NCBI GenBank assembly: GCA_950295325.1
Contig: OX485805.1
Span: forward strand, 4,588,501 to 4,652,500
From: Polytrichum commune
Taxonomy: Eukaryota; Streptophyta; Polytrichopsida; Polytrichales; Polytrichaceae
Direction of reading: 5' to 3'
Length of the DNA: 64,000 bases
Shown here: in pieces, positions 1-13,629 of the stretch
How positions within the stretch are numbered: the stretch's first letter is position 1
Layout of the letters: each line of letters starts with the position of its first letter
Notes under the pieces: generated by a model
What the model saw: only the letters and a program-made list of their open reading frames with translations
Database searches by the model: none
What the model was told of the DNA's origin: nothing
Made by a program: the position numbers and the translations under genes

Positions 1-1350
1 CTCCTTCTCCTACTTGAGGTTTCCGAGTTTTCCGCCATTCCCTATCATTGTGTAAGTTGGTTAGGTTAGTCTTCCGTGATAGGACAGGGGGACGGTAACA
101 CCCCGAGGTGCGTGTGGTTGAAACGTCCCTGTGTGAGTAGGTGATGGGCGGAGGAATCTTAAGCGCGGAAAGGAGGAAAGGATTGGCCGAGCAAGGGGAA
201 AGAACCCCACCGTGGGGTTGTTCGGCAAGGGAAGTTCTACACACACGGTAGGTTCTTTCCCATTTACTCCGTCCAACTAGGGACCGACAATGAGTAGCAG
301 TGGATAAACCTGTCTAATAGTAGGGGGAGAGTTCTAGTTTACGCCTTCCGCTTGACGTGACCTGGAGGTGGATCACACCGATCAGCAGTAACGGATTGGT
401 CTAGAACACTCATGCACCTGCCGCGACTGGCGCTTGGTTCCCACCGTGGATGGTAGGCGTGGTAGCCCCATCCCTATGTTAGCCCCGCCGTCACGGAAAA
501 CAACAGACCTTAGGTCCTATCCTGTATGACCTGTGGAACAGCACAAACTACCCATTGTGAGAATAGGAGTGAAGATGTTGTGTTTCCACCTTTCTCGAGG
601 GAGGATTCGGTTTCCGCGTGTGGTATAGTGGAAACTGTGCCATCACGGAAACCGGATCAAGCTGGTTTTGTAGACCCAAAACTTCCTCCACCTTCCCCCC
701 GTAAAAAAGGGTGGCACGTGTCGGATACCTGAGTGGGACACCTCCCGAGGGAGGGCTGCCTCCATCGTAAGACCAGTCTAAGGGAGTAGTAGTTAGAAAG
801 AGGAAGTGGAGATAGGGAGACCACCCTAAGAAATCAACTCAAAGGGTGAAATCCTGATGAACAACTACCAAGTCTCTCTGAGCATTATAGCCTAATACTA
901 GAATTATGGTCCTTGCGACACGGTCGAAAATCTAGCGGATAGTGAAAATACATGTCCGATCCGCTACCTCTATCGCGGAAACCTTATCCCGGAAGTCATG
1001 ACCCGTAATAAGGAATCTTAGAATGGAGTGTATATAGTTGTTATACTATGGATTCGGGACGCTGAGTCTATTGTTGTTACTACTCTAGGGTGGGAGCTTG
1101 TCCATACTTTGTGTTGTGTTTCCTACCTCGGTCCACTACCAGGAAGGCGGAACTTTCCGTGCTATAATTTCCGTAATATCCCGGATTTCTTAATCTGATT
1201 TGTGTTAACTTAGTTTCTGGTGTTTCTTGTGTGTGTGTGTGTGAGTGAAAGTTTTTCCCCCCTCTGTGTTGTGAACGACCGCAGGTTCTTCGTGGGAACG
1301 AACTTGGCGCGGCTGTGACGTTTTACGCGTTTATCAAGTTAATTTAATGA
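1..1350. other. Gene-free block, possibly LTR-like
   Basis: No coding region could be supported on either strand. The block is less AT-rich than the DNA after it, rich in short TTCCG/CGGAA motifs, and ends near 1,225-1,320 with a GT run followed by a stretch containing CTTGGCGCGGCTGTGACG. That resembles the U5/end region of plant LTR retrotransposons, but no polypurine tract, primer-binding site, second LTR or gag/pol reading frame is visible because the window starts inside the block. Degraded or solo LTR is the best guess; it could be any unique intergenic DNA. Confidence 0.25.
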
Positions 1351-2690
1351 ATACGCCACCACCGTGCTACGACAATTACTTCATTTCACAAGAAATAACT
1401 TGTGTATAGGGGGTTTTTAGAGTATGCAGTGAACGCACGTGATGCTAGGTTTTAATGAAAGGTGCAACCCCTGAGCCTAAACTATACTAAAACACACTAA
1501 TTTCAGTTTCATTTCAGAATGACCCCTTCAATTGGTAAATCACAAAAATTATAACCTTGAAGCTAATGAAGATTTTGTAATGTTTTTGCCATACAAAATA
1601 ATTACATATTTTATTGATGGTTTTATTTTCAAAATGAATTCCTATTCAATTGTTTGCTGACGAACTGGAAATGCACACATATATTGAATTTTGGACCTTA
1701 AAGATGAAGTGCACTCAATATGAGATTTGTGGACAAGCAACCTTTAAGAATGCAAGGGCAACGTTTTTTTTCAAAGTCGGGCGGGGCGGGGAGCAGTTTT
1801 CAATTTGGGTTCAGAAAATTTCAAAAAAATTCTCAGGGCCTGCCCCAGCTAGTAGCCCATCTCCCCCTAAAAGCTGGTAGGGGGAGGTTTAATGTCCGGT
1901 TTGACAAAGGCTAAGAATTAGGGGTTTCAACCCAAACAGAAAGACAGTACATGCCACTGGCAATGCTTGTAGAGAAATCTTTGCACAGATGATAAAAACA
2001 CCCACCTCCAATGTAATTAACCATTTGCATGGCCACCTTTAAAAGTTAACAAAATTGCTAATGACATGCATCCCAAAATTTCTCCAAGTAACAAAGACAT
2101 CTACCACCATACCCTCATTTCCAGATGGACCAACTGAGAAGGCAACAATAGCCTGTGGTCAGATGCCCACGAACAACCAACTTCCTGCCAGTCACTCAAA
2201 CAAAACACAGTGCAACTTGATTCAATTGTCTCCAAAATTCACACCAATGCTGGATCGGTATGGAGGCGAGTGCAAGATGTCAGTATTATATATCAATAAT
2301 GGTATTACAGAGTCTCTACCATGGGTATCAATATAGTAATACCTCTCAAATATTCACATTTGGTGAGTATTTCAAAATTTATGGAAGAAACTTTGTACAC
2401 CCACTCACTCCATGTTTGAGTTATAACATCCTAATCCCAATTTCATACTACCTTCATTTGACCCAGTTTTCATGCTTCTTGAATGCTGAATAAATCTACA
2501 AGTGTCAAACAATAGTTCCTCAAATACCCGTTTCCTGCTGATATAGGGGAAAATTGTAGATACCAGCGTAATATTAAAAATTTGTGATACCAGGCCAACA
2601 CTTTGCAATCTACTCCACATAGCTGCCACCGATCTACTCATGCCCAGCTGCACCATTAAGCACTAGAAGCGCATCCGAAAAATGCAACAT
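1351..2690. other. AT-rich intergenic DNA downstream of CAD
   Basis: No gene seen. The stretch is AT-rich, with a short G-rich patch near 1,780-1,800. The part closest to 2,690 should contain the 3' UTR and polyadenylation region of the minus-strand CAD gene; no sharp boundary could be placed. Confidence 0.4.
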
Positions 2691-2697
2691 ACGAAGT

Positions 2698-4970
2698 TCA
2701 CTTCTGCAAAGTGTTTGCAATATCCAAGACGAAGCGGTACTTGACATCCGCCTTGGCGAGTCGCTCCATGGCTGTGTTGACATAAGAGGCTGGAATCTTC
2801 TCAATCATGCAAGTGATGTTGTGCTCCCCACAGAAATCCAGCATCTCTTGTGTTTCACTGATTCCACCGATTAGGCTCCCAGATACAAGTCGCCGACCTG
2901 TGAGTTACATTCAGCTCACAAACCAATCAGGCGATAAGGTACTTGGAAGATGTGAACACGACGCAAGGCATGAATTTAGTACCACCACTGTCAGGAGCCA
3001 TATGTATGTTTCTAGCCTCTTCGACTTTGTACTTTCCCAATGGAAAGTGCACGCAATCTTTACCATGGACTGCGATACAACAGCCATGACAATACTTGTT
3101 CAATGTAACTCGTAGAAAATTTTATATACAAGTAAAGATTTCTGATATTGAAGGAGCTATTATTTGCACAAGATCAGCAGATGGATATATTAGCTTACCA
3201 GTAGTGAGCAAAACCGGCATAACTTCCAGTGGCTTCTCGGGAATGCCAACTAGGCACATCTTCCCATTTGTCTTCAGCACACTGAGGAATGGGTCAAGTG
3301 AATGCTGAGCAGATACAGTATTGATGATGAAATCAATAGATTTTGCCGCAGCCTGCGCGCACAACGCCAAGATGAATCAAGATTCACACACAACAAAGTT
3401 TACTATCGAATTTTTAAAGAAATTCCGAACATTTTACAATCGCCTGGACAAAACGATTCAAAGAAATCCGAAAAAATACGAGACAAGTACCTCCAAATGA
3501 TCTTAGCTAGATGACTGTTGATTGAGTGAGGGTTCAAGATGATTCCTGACCTGCATGGCTTTTGCATCTTTGGTAACGATGAAGTCATCGACACCAAGAA
3601 TTTCCCGAGCTTCCTTTTCCTTGTGGGCCGAAGTGCTGAAGACGGTGACGTGCATCCCAAATGCTTTGGCGAACTGAACAGCCATGTGGCCTAACCCTCC
3701 CAGCCCCACCAAGCCAAAGCGAGCGCCCTTCACATCCATTCCAAAGTACTTCATGGGGCTCCACACTGTTATCCCAGCGCACAGCAAAGGTGCTGCTGCA
3801 TCTTTGGCCAAATTCTCAGGAATACGCAACAAAAACCTAGTGCAGCAGAAAATCGCAGAATCGAAGCCTTAGTGTTCCAAGAATAACAAGCATAATCTGC
3901 CTACCTGTCGACAAGAGAAGTATTAAAGAATTCCACGTTTGGGTTGGGAAACAAGAGAAAAAGATATGATGGGTATGAAAGTTCCAAGTCTCCGGATGCA
4001 TGGAGACCAACTTACTTGTAGTTCACGACCATAACATCAGAGTAGCCACCTTGAGTGACTGTACCGTCCAGGTCCACAGAACTGTAAGTCCCAACCATCG
4101 ATTCGCAGTACTGCTCTAAACCTTTCTCGCATGAGTCGCAGTCGTGGCACGAGTGCACCATACATCCCACTCCCACAGTTTCGCCCACTTTGAAATTTGT
4201 GACTGCTGAGCCCACTTCGGTAACCGTTCCCACGATCTCATGCCTGTCCATCATGGTGCAGGGAAGAAAATGTTACCAAAGAGGAATCAGGTCAACAGCA
4301 GGTGAAGTGACAGCTGCATTTATGCAGCTGGAACTTCTTACAAAACCAATTATCATAAAACAATGGTCCACAAGAGACCAACCAACCACTTCAACTTCCG
4401 ATAACCATAGAAACAGATACCACACCACAACTCTGGAAATATACCTGATCATTGAATCACAACAGAACGTCCAGTGATCTAACGAAGCCAAGCCTTAACG
4501 TATAGCGTTGCTACAATTTACAGAGAATCTCTGGACCCCTCCGAAAGTCTAGCTACATGGTGTGAAGAACATGATCATTACCCGGGAACCATAGGATATT
4601 TCGCCACGCCCCAGTCATTCTTAATTTGGTGCAAGTCAGAATGACAGATGCCGCAGAAGAGGACCTTGAACTTTATATCTTCTGGTCCAGTCGGTCTGCA
4701 AGACAAAATTGAAATACATCTCTGAGAAATACACTCGACAAACTGGTTTACATATAGTCAGATGCGTCAGCAAGCCTAGTATGATAACGAAAAAATCACG
4801 ATAGTATGACAGAGCAGAGGCCAAAAGCAAAGAAGCAACTGACCCGGCAAGGAAGGAGAACCAACGAAATTAGTAGAGTAGTACCTGCGCGTGAATTGGA
4901 AGGGAGTAAGATGTCCAGAGTTATCCCTCGCGGCAATGCCGAGCACTGTTTCGTCATTGACGTGTTCCAT
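2698..4970 (-). CDS. CAD: Cinnamyl alcohol dehydrogenase, zinc-dependent, complete, 6 exons
   Basis: Predicted exons (minus strand): 4,970-4,885, 4,695-4,582, 4,243-4,016, 3,836-3,551, 3,352-3,199 and 2,897-2,698. All introns are GT-AG and phases join without a break, giving 355 residues, the normal CAD length. Visible landmarks: catalytic zinc ligands C46 (in GICHSDLH), H68-E69 and C162; structural zinc cysteines C99, C102, C105 and C113; the nucleotide-binding GLGGLG at 187-192; and FSTS at 209-212, where CADs carry the serine that favours NADPH. The family reduces hydroxycinnamaldehydes to alcohols in the cytosol for lignin, lignan or other phenylpropanoid products; the physiological substrate cannot be read from sequence. 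The start is the ATG at 4,970, which also matches the start of the dead copy at 14,400. Bona fide CAD versus a CAD-like aldehyde reductase cannot be settled here. Confidence 0.93.
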
Positions 4971-5369
4971 TGCGCTGTCCTCCCGCTGTTCTTCACCTTT
5001 AAAGTTAACATAAACCGGATCCTCTAGTTAGCAACTAATGACCACGGATCAACAATTACATAAACCTTCCCCTAATTTCCCCGCATATTCCCTCGCAGGA
5101 CTACTTACAGAAACAATCCCATCACCCCCACTAAACTGCAAAGTCTAACCCAATTGAACGCACAAGGATGCCGCACAAATATACAAGCAAGCGACAACTC
5201 CTAATGCTATGTAGCATTATCACCCGAAGATCCCAGTTCGTCACAAATTTATTGACTCGCGTACTTTTTCCCATGCACGCACACCAGGCTCCCACCATAA
5301 GAATCGCAAATCCAATATGAAACCTCACAAACCAAAAAAGACCCCGTGCTACACACCTGCAATATCCCC

Positions 5370-6400
5370 TACCTCTCCATTCTTCCTTAAACCCTACCAA
5401 AACCCCTGAGTGACCGCTACAACCTCATCATGCATGCAAACTCCAGCCCCCACCCAACACAGAACTCATCTCACAATGGGATCCCAACCAAGTCTAATTA
5501 GGAGATGAGGACCGTGACCGATAAAAGTGCACCTAATTCGATACATCAAGTGCTTTCCACTTCCTAAAAGTACGTAAAAGAAGCCTCTTAACACAAAACG
5601 ACGCCATACCCCCACATTAACTGCAATATCCCACAACCTTCTTAAACCCTCCCAAAACCCGAGTCATCGCTACAACCACATCATCATGCCCACAACCAAA
5701 GCCGCACCCAACATGGAATTCATCTCAGAATGGAATGCCATCAAAGTCTAATGGGCAGATAACGACCACCGATTCAAGTGCGAGTAACTTGATGCACAAA
5801 GCGCATGGCCTCCATAAGGAACGCACTTCCTACCCTATAAAAGCACCAACAAGAAGCCTCACCACTCAAAAAGACGCCGTAAGTTATCCCACGTTAACTG
5901 CAAAACCCCTAACGTCGCCAATCCTTCTTAAACCCTCCCAACCCCCTGAGTCACCGCCACAACCTCATCATGCCCACAACCAGAGCCCCACACAAAATGG
6001 ATTTCATCTCAGAATGGAATGCCATCCAAGTCTAATCAGCAGCTAAATCGATGCAGAAGTGCTCTCTCCATATGAAACGCACTACACTTCGTGCACTATA
6101 AAAGTACCAAAAAGAAGCCTCACAACATAAATACACGCCTCACCCCCCATTAACTGCAATACCCCAAACCTCCCCGTTCTTCTTTAAACTCTCCAAGAAA
6201 CCCTCCAAGAAACCCCAGCCACAACCTCATCATCCACGCCTACAACCAAAGCCCTACCAATCATGGGAATTCCTCTCACAACGGAAATGCCATCCAAGTC
6301 TACCTATGAGCAGCTTAGGACCACCGCTCCAATCCAATGACCACCTGCAATCCGGCCCAAATGCACACCAGCTCCGAGTGCAGCTAATTCGATTCAATTG
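5370..6400 (-). repeat. Imperfect tandem array upstream of CAD (~4 units of 250-290 bp)
   Basis: A unit containing AACCTCATCATG-like, CTTCTTAAACCCTCC-like and GGAATGCCATCxAAGTCTAA motifs recurs, with anchors at about 5,421, 5,671, 5,961 and 6,221. Units have diverged by substitutions and small indels. The array lies immediately 5' of the CAD start, in its likely promoter/5' UTR region. One more unit, inverted, lies at about 13,640-13,835 upstream of the dead CAD copy. No reading frame in it looks real. Confidence 0.75.
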
Positions 6401-6800
6401 TCGAGAGGATCGTGTGTGGTACCTGTGGATTAACGCTACCAAAATGCAGCAAGAAAACGATCGGGGTGCGAGCGAGGGAGGCAGGCAGCGGAGAGAGAAG
6501 AGGAGGGAGTGAGTGTGGACGCGAATTGTGGCGGCGGGGATTGTTTTATGCGACGAAAGATGGCCGGTGGAGAGTGGAAGGTGGCGGTTGCGGTCTCGGA
6601 ACGCCAGGGCGCAGCCAGCTTCGCCTCTTCGCTTCCCTTCCTGTCTCGTTGTGCTTGTGCATGGAGTTGCATGGCTGCCTGACGTCGATCGCGGGATCGA
6701 ATCTCCGCAAGATCAGTCACCGGCTCCCGGCCTTGGGCACATGGAAGTCCGGGCGACACTTGGAGGACGTGGGCCACAACAGTAAAATGTTACCAAAAAA
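6401..6800. other. GC-richer block beyond the CAD upstream repeats
   Basis: Clearly more GC- and purine-rich than its surroundings, with GA-rich tracts at 6,470-6,515. Open frames exist on both strands but none resembles a known protein, and overlapping long frames are expected in GC-rich DNA. It could be a promoter or 5' UTR exon of CAD or of an unseen transcript. Confidence 0.25.
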
Positions 6801-8807
6801 AAGAAGAAAAAAGAAGAAGTGAATGCAACATTAACAATCTCGGTAAAAACGTATATTATTATTGTCGGGGACAAAAGAAAAGAAAAACATGCAGTGTGTG
6901 TTTATTGCATAGGAGTAAATGCAAATCGTAATTTTGTCAAAATTGGGAGGCATCATGGATTGAGCTACACAATACTGTCGCTCAACTGGTTGTCTAGCTT
7001 CCTAGTGTTTTCTCATTTGAAGCAATGTTTTTTCAACCATGTGTCCAAGTTTTCTACCCTGCTTTCTTTGGATCCCCTATCATGAGGCCCTAAGGACATG
7101 GTTTTCCCAATATGAGGGGAACCTAACATGTAGGGTTTTGCCCTACTTAAAATTCAACATTAGATTCTAAACAAGTGTGTTTTATCCCATGCAATGCTCC
7201 GGCACCTCACTCAAAGGATTGTGCATGTTATTATTTATGTACATGCCTTGTAGGAAATTTGTTATATTGTACATTTTGTTCCCTTTTAGGCTTTAAAAGG
7301 GGGGGGGGTGATTTTGAACTCAAAATCAGCATGCTCCAAGTGCAAAACTAATCTCAAAAATAGATTAGGGAAACCAAAAAAAACTTTTTATGAAAGGGGC
7401 ATGAAAAACGATAATGAGGTACTTACTACTTATGGTTGATGTTAACGACCTTTAAAAGTATGGAGAAAGAGCGGGTGTGGCCTATGATGGAGATGGCAAT
7501 GAGAATATTATTACTAGAGAAGGGGAATGAGCAGTTATAGGGGAACCAATTTAAAAGAGAAGTGCATGAGGCCTTCATGCTAGAGAAGGTGCCTAAAACA
7601 AGTCAGACACATTTTGTCATCTAAGTCTACATTACAATTTGTCACTATCAGGCCTCGCCGTGATGGCTTCACAGGTGGTCATTAGGGGAGGAATGCACTC
7701 AAAAGGTTGATGCCCTTGTAATAACCAAAAATATATATTCTTAATATCCCAAGCCCCGTAGTACAAGGGCGTACTCATGAGATCACATGGCACATAAGGT
7801 GCCACATGGTTTTGGACCATGGGTCTGAACCAATGGAGTCGTGCTTAATGTACTCAACCTTGCCAATGTGACTATGGAATTACATAATGGAGGTCACGGC
7901 AACATCACAAGTACTAGAGGACTACACCATGACAAATCCACACCCTAACGTGTCAATAGTTTAGTGGTTCCGGTTTCTAGTACCTTTGAGCCGCACCTCA
8001 TTTTCATTTGAGTTTTGAAGACAAAATATTAGAGAAAATCATGTTTTGGGACCAAACTCGTGGGCACCTATTGAGTTCATTCCATTCCTCCCCTAATGTG
8101 AATGCACCAAATATGGTACCTTCTCTAGTACATAATGTCCACCTCTCACATGACAAGAATTATGGAAAATTCTACTTACAAAATCCATATATTTTAGTGC
8201 TAAATTTCAAAAAAAAAGTATCAATGTATCGTGGAGAGATACTTTTGGACTTTTCTACGCAAGGACTCTATGAGTATTTTAAACTATGAGACTTAAACTA
8301 TACACTAACAATTTATAAAACTTCATGTTGCATTAGAATGCACTATAACTAATCATTACCTAAAATGGATAAGATTGGAGAGTCTTGTACCCAAGAAAAA
8401 GAGTTTCCTTAATATTTTCCTAGTCCCCCTCCCTCCCTCCCCCCCCCCCCCCTCCCCCAAATCCACAAGATAATTAGTTTCAAAAGCATGAAAAATACTC
8501 TCAAATGCATTAATATATTTGGACGAGTCTTTAGTCCATGTTTACTTAATCTTTAAGGCCCTTGCCATAGGTTGTAGTAGCCACCCAAATAACTAGCGAG
8601 GTAGCCTCGGTAGGTATTAGATGCACACTTCCTCTCAATGGCAAGGCGTCCAATTAGGACTAGGCATCCCAACTTAACTGCTATGTTTAAACGGGGAGAG
8701 TGTGGGTGTGGGGGTGAGTAGGTGGGGGAGAGGCCCTAACTTATGCAGACATGTTTTATTTCACCTCTTCTCTTTTGGTGGGTCCCTATCAAAACTTGAT
8801 TCATTAG
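6801..8807. other. AT-rich intergenic DNA
   Basis: No gene or clear element seen. Contains homopolymer tracts (a G run near 7,302, a long C-rich run at 8,425-8,458) and degenerate short repeats. Confidence 0.4.
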
Positions 8808-11800
8808 CACAATGCTAAGTATTGTATTTAGTGTCATATGATATTTTTAATATGTCATCTTGGTAACTTTCTAATGACATTTTTTTTATGAATAAGTTAA
8901 CGAATCACAAGGAGATCCTCCGAAATTCCCTCATACACATATTAAGGGAGATTCAAGAAAATTCCCTTGTAGGAATAGTCATGTAAACGGGATTCAAATT
9001 TTCCATGTTAGACGTCTACATGGGAATTTGAATTTCCTTGGTACTAGTCAAGGGAATGTTACATCACATAGGGAATTTGACTTTGATTGGGGAATTTCCC
9101 AATTTCTGTTGTATGCATGCATGTATGTATGTATGTACATATGTATATCAGTTGTTTTAATGCAAGAATTATTTACCGTATATAGGAGTATTAATTTGGA
9201 GGTGACGCACAACACGTTATTCATGGCTTTTAACACTAAGTGCATCCCAATATCTTAATGAAGAATGAATTTTATTCGTATTTGGTACGGTTAATTCATA
9301 ATGATTTTGATAGTTGTTATTAGTTACACCACACCAGGGTTGAAATGAAGCATAAAATTCTCACAAATCATGTCCTTTGTAATCGTATCACAAATACATT
9401 AAAGTGATGAAGCTATCTTGCCATATAAATTTGTGGTAAATTTTTTTTGCAAGACTGCAAGATGGACGAGAAAACAAAATTCAATTCTATACATCACTCA
9501 AAAAATGATTGGGTAGGTAGTTAGGACTTCAGAAGTAATGTATACCACTATATAGTTGTTGTCAATATATATGGAGGATGAAATGGACGAGAATGAATAT
9601 GACCTTTGTGATATGACCTTTCAATAATATTTCAAACAAGACATGATTCATAACTAATATACAAAAGGTTAGTGGAAAAGAATACCACAAAAATATTATT
9701 TGCACTGAAAAATAAAACAATGAAACAATACAGAGAAGCCCACAATGTGAGTATCCACTCTATAGGCCTCCCATTCTTATCTTTCTTAATAATCACTACA
9801 TCATTTGCAATCTTCACTAGAGAATGCCAAGATAATAATTCTGTTGATCCTATAAATCTGTACAAATTAGGCCTTCCTCGTACACTAGACAACCAAGTAA
9901 GAAGAACTTGCCCAACTAACGAGTCTTGCGACTTAATGGAATGCAAATCAATGTCACAATTCTGTGAGCCTTGTTGTTGTTGACCACGACGTTGGCACCT
10001 ACTAGACTTGGACATTGACCTTGCTGTTTGGCGCCTAATTAAGTCAAAGTCTACCATTTCGGGAATATCAATACTGTCTGTATCACTTTCAGTTGTGGAA
10101 CTCTCTTCACTCGATATTTGTGAATTGGTTTCTATATTTTGCAATAATTCTCTTTCATAAGCTAGAAGCTTTACATCTCTCACTATAGCTGGCTTTATAC
10201 CATGCACACTTCTGGCCAAAACAACATCATCTACAAGTGGGTAGGAGGGTGAATAACCAGGTCCCCCCAATTGTAATAAATGTCGTCTTGAAAAAACATC
10301 TTCGTACTCAAATGCTACTAGATAGCCATTTCTGAGGCCTTCCCTTGACATGTCCGAGAAAGACAAGAACTTGTATAAAATTTGTCTCACCAACCGCATA
10401 TCATTGCCTCCCCAATTTCCCGGGTTTGGTTTAGCAGACACATGTTGGTTAGGCTATAATTCTTTGGAGCATCATCTTGTCCATGTGTTATCTGCCAGAA
10501 ATATTTTCCTTGAAAGAAAACATCAATACTTCCATTACATTGGTGTGTGAATTTTTTTGAAATCTTACACTTCTAAGTCCAGTCATGATTTTGATAGAGT
10601 TCCTCTGGCTTAACCACAATAAAATCTCCCGGACGATATGGTTTGCTAGATAGTACAATGTATGAGACATTGAAAATATGGTTGTCAAACATCACTTGAT
10701 TATCATCTGTAAAATGACCAATATTTCTTTAAAACCGCTTCAAATAAGTTTCTACACTTTCCGTTATTTTTTTCATAAGTCCCTCATTTCGGCCAACACT
10801 TATTCCGTTCAAATAAGCTGTTTTTACATACGGGTACGATGTTGGTAAAATCCTGAGAAGGCTCCACAAATATTTTGCTCTTTCTTGACTATGAGCTTGG
10901 AATACTTCATTTTCATGCCAACTATAACAATTTTGTCTATGCAATTGTTTACCATAGGGGTCCAGTAAGTAGACATGTAGCTCATTTAGAGCCCGTTGTG
11001 GTGGATATAAATTATCTTGGTCTACTTGAATTTGTTTGAAAACTTTTAAAAACCAAACCCGAGCATGAAAGAAAGTATATGTAACTTCACTTCTCTTTTT
11101 ATTGGATGATACATTTACATAATTTGACACCTCGCGTTCATATCCGTAGCACCAAAATATGTTGTGACAGCCATGACGTGATATATTCTCAAACAAATCT
11201 CCATTCCCTGAAAACCAAGAAACAATACCATCCAGGCTTATATTAGATGTCTAATTGTAATTGATGTATTGCATGCCCCCATAATTTGAAAATTTTAGTC
11301 ATAAAATCGGAAAAACAAATATGCATTCGTTTAGTGACTGCATATCAGGATAGTCAAAATAACCGCAATGGGAAAACGAGTACGTTTTTTTTAACAATGT
11401 TCTTTGCTAGTGCTATGAGCAATATTTATGCAAATAAAACATAACATATTTTATCATTTCATTTAGACACTTACTGGCAACATGTTCCAGGGGAGACGAG
11501 TTAGGACCCAACACTTCCTCCATCTTGATCCTCCATGTAGCTAATAATTCACGTGCTATGAATATACTATCTTGTTTCCACCCGTAAGTACGAGAATGAG
11601 AATAAAATAACCTTTCTACTTCAAGAAGGATCATCCCAATAACCCCTATGACATGGCTTTCATTAAATCCAGCACTATCTAAAACATGAGGTAAACACCA
11701 TCTTATAAAAATGGTATATTCTTCAACTTTCTAGTAGCCCAATCGGGAGTTTGGATTATGAGGCCATCTACTTCCTAAATCTCCAGGTCTAAGTTTTGTA

Positions 11801-13596
11801 ATCCTTTCCAAAACCTCTTCGAGAATATATTTGTTTGATTCAAATACTTTGAGGACAAGGATTTCCACAAACTTTTTGAATACACACAATGCCAATATAT
11901 GCATGGTGTCAAAAACGAGATCCTTGGAAAGATCAAAACGGTACAAATGGTATAATTTCCATAAAGGGGACCCACCTGAAATTGGACCAAGACTTTTAAT
12001 TTCTTTTCTCTCTGTATTTGTGGCACATCTTCGATATTTTTCACTTCAGCGTATATGTCTTCTGTAGATCAAAGAGTTGGTGGAAATCTCCTCTGCTTCC
12101 GATTGAGAGGATACAAAACTGCACCAAATCTTCTTGTTCCAGATGTTTGCATTCCAGGTTTGCAAGTCATATGGTCACGACGACATGCTCCATAACCTCC
12201 ATCCTTGAATCCACCAATCTTGCACTGGGCAGGGTGATCAACAGTAAACATCATTAACATGGCTCTAATCACTGCAGGGCTTGCGGGTGGACTATGAGGA
12301 AGGTGTTCACTAATCAATGATGATGGGTATGCATAGCTAGGCACATCTATTCCTTCAACATAAAGATGTTCCAATTCTTCGATAAAAGGCAGTAGAAATT
12401 CTTGCAATACATTCACATGTTTTGACTTGAATAATGTCTTTGGAATGAACAAAATAGGTATTGGTCCAATGTTAGAATGTTTTCCTCCATTCATGACCAT
12501 AATTTCCAGTGTCCAACAATCTTTTACTGTTGTGGTAGCAGCTTGAAACCCATCCCAATGTCCCATAAGAGCAATATTTCTTGGATCCCCCTACATAAAT
12601 TCCAAAAAAAATTAATATGATACTTCAATAGAATGATGATATAAATTGAAAAAAATCAAACTGAGGATTGCGTGTTCAAACCTTCTGCATTCTTCGAGCT
12701 GCTTGCACTCGAGCACGACATGATGTACAGATGAAGGTGTACGTCCCATTCACTGCATTCCACCCTTTCACTAATTCTTGACATCTCTGAGATTCAAGAA
12801 ACGCAGCATAGCTTTGTTTGCATCTACTATTTTGACAAATCACAAGTAATTCCCAGTCCTTTGATGGATCCCAAAAATAAGCATATTCTCGCACTTTTAG
12901 GCCATCCCAAAATTCAATTATGTTGTCAAGTTCTGATGAAGGGTTCAACCATTTCTCTTTGTGGCGCCACATATTGAGAAAATCATAGCAAAACGTCCGA
13001 CTTTTGCAAAGAGATGCAATTTGGTCCCCTAAAGGCATGTAGTCAAATGCCAATATGTCCTTCCTCATACTTCTACATTTTGGGCAACGCTCTGAACAAT
13101 TGTTGCAATCTCTTTGTAATATTTTCTTACTAGCGCACTGGCAAAACACGCGACCCTCGCCAATATAAACATCTTGTGCTGAAGGTCTCATTATATAAGG
13201 ATTGTGGACTTCATGAGCGCGTCCAGTACATAGTTAATTGCATTAACGAATAAGTTAATGCAATCATCCAACTTACTTTTAGTTCATTCAAATGTCTTCA
13301 ATTAAAAAGAAAAGTTTGGTGTATTCAATATCCTAACATTTACGTGATGAGAGATTGTTGTCATGTATGATTGAAATTTGAATGGAAAATCACTTAATTA
13401 ATAAGTGACAGTAATTGCAACATTGTCAATCTATAATGCCCCAAAAAATTCACAAGGAATGACAAATCATGTTGGGTTTACAATTAGTGTTGGCGACACT
13501 ACACATGTGGTTTACAATTAGTATTGAGCAAGACACATAGAATACGTGAGTCCACTAAATACAATAATACTTAATACAATAATACTTAGTGTAGTA
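8808..13596 (-). mobile_element. CACTA-type DNA transposon, ~4.8 kb, degenerate
   Basis: The left end begins CACAATGCTAAGTATTG at 8,808; the right end at 13,596 is the inverse of a CTACACTAAGTATT-type terminus, so the two ends form imperfect inverted repeats of the CACTAC type typical of this superfamily. Both termini have the ATTTAGTGT motif seen in many MITEs of this window. Inside, on the minus strand, is a Tnp2-like transposase (separate entry). The right subterminal DNA (about 13,330-13,560) is shared with the MITEs at 41,745-42,133 and 55,526-55,900. No convincing 3-bp target duplication remains. An ATGT microsatellite lies at 9,112-9,140. Boundaries are my reading and may be off by a few bases. 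Confidence 0.7.
9632..13191 (-). pseudogene. Tnp2-like CACTA transposase, disrupted
   Basis: Reading right to left. Segment 13,191-12,676 carries a Cys-rich N-terminal part (CxC, CxxC) and a region around PLGDQIASL. A plausible intron (donor after QK near 12,681, acceptor near 12,590) joins it in phase to GDPRNIALMGHWDGF, matching the DPRN...DGF block of Tnp2/Transposase_21 proteins. Then come FIPK...LLPFIEELEHLYVEGI and RAMLMMFTVDHPAQCKIGGF, also family hallmarks. Damage is visible: TGA in frame at 12,069-12,071, a frame change near 11,960, and a TAG in SRLGY*KVEEYT near 11,730. Further frames (11,634-11,413; 11,196-10,729; 10,441-9,632) continue the C-terminal half, with a Ser/Thr-rich stretch and a Gln run. 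It should no longer make a full transposase. Some frame changes could be unrecognised introns. Confidence 0.75.
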
Positions 13597-13629
13597 CCCC
13601 ACAATTGCATATAAGAGCAACTCCTCCCA

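Noticed and set aside
3302-3872. Plus-strand frames across CAD exons 4 and 5
   Set aside because: Antisense shadows of the CAD exons.
6412-6822. Long overlapping frames on both strands near 6.5 kb
   Set aside because: Overlap in several frames is expected in GC-rich DNA; none has recognisable domains or splice-supported continuation.
9632-13191. Assignment of the transposase to the Kyakuja-Dileera-Zisupton group
   Set aside because: The DPRN...DGF and FIPK...PFIEELEHLY blocks fit Tnp2/Transposase_21, and the termini are CACTAC-type.
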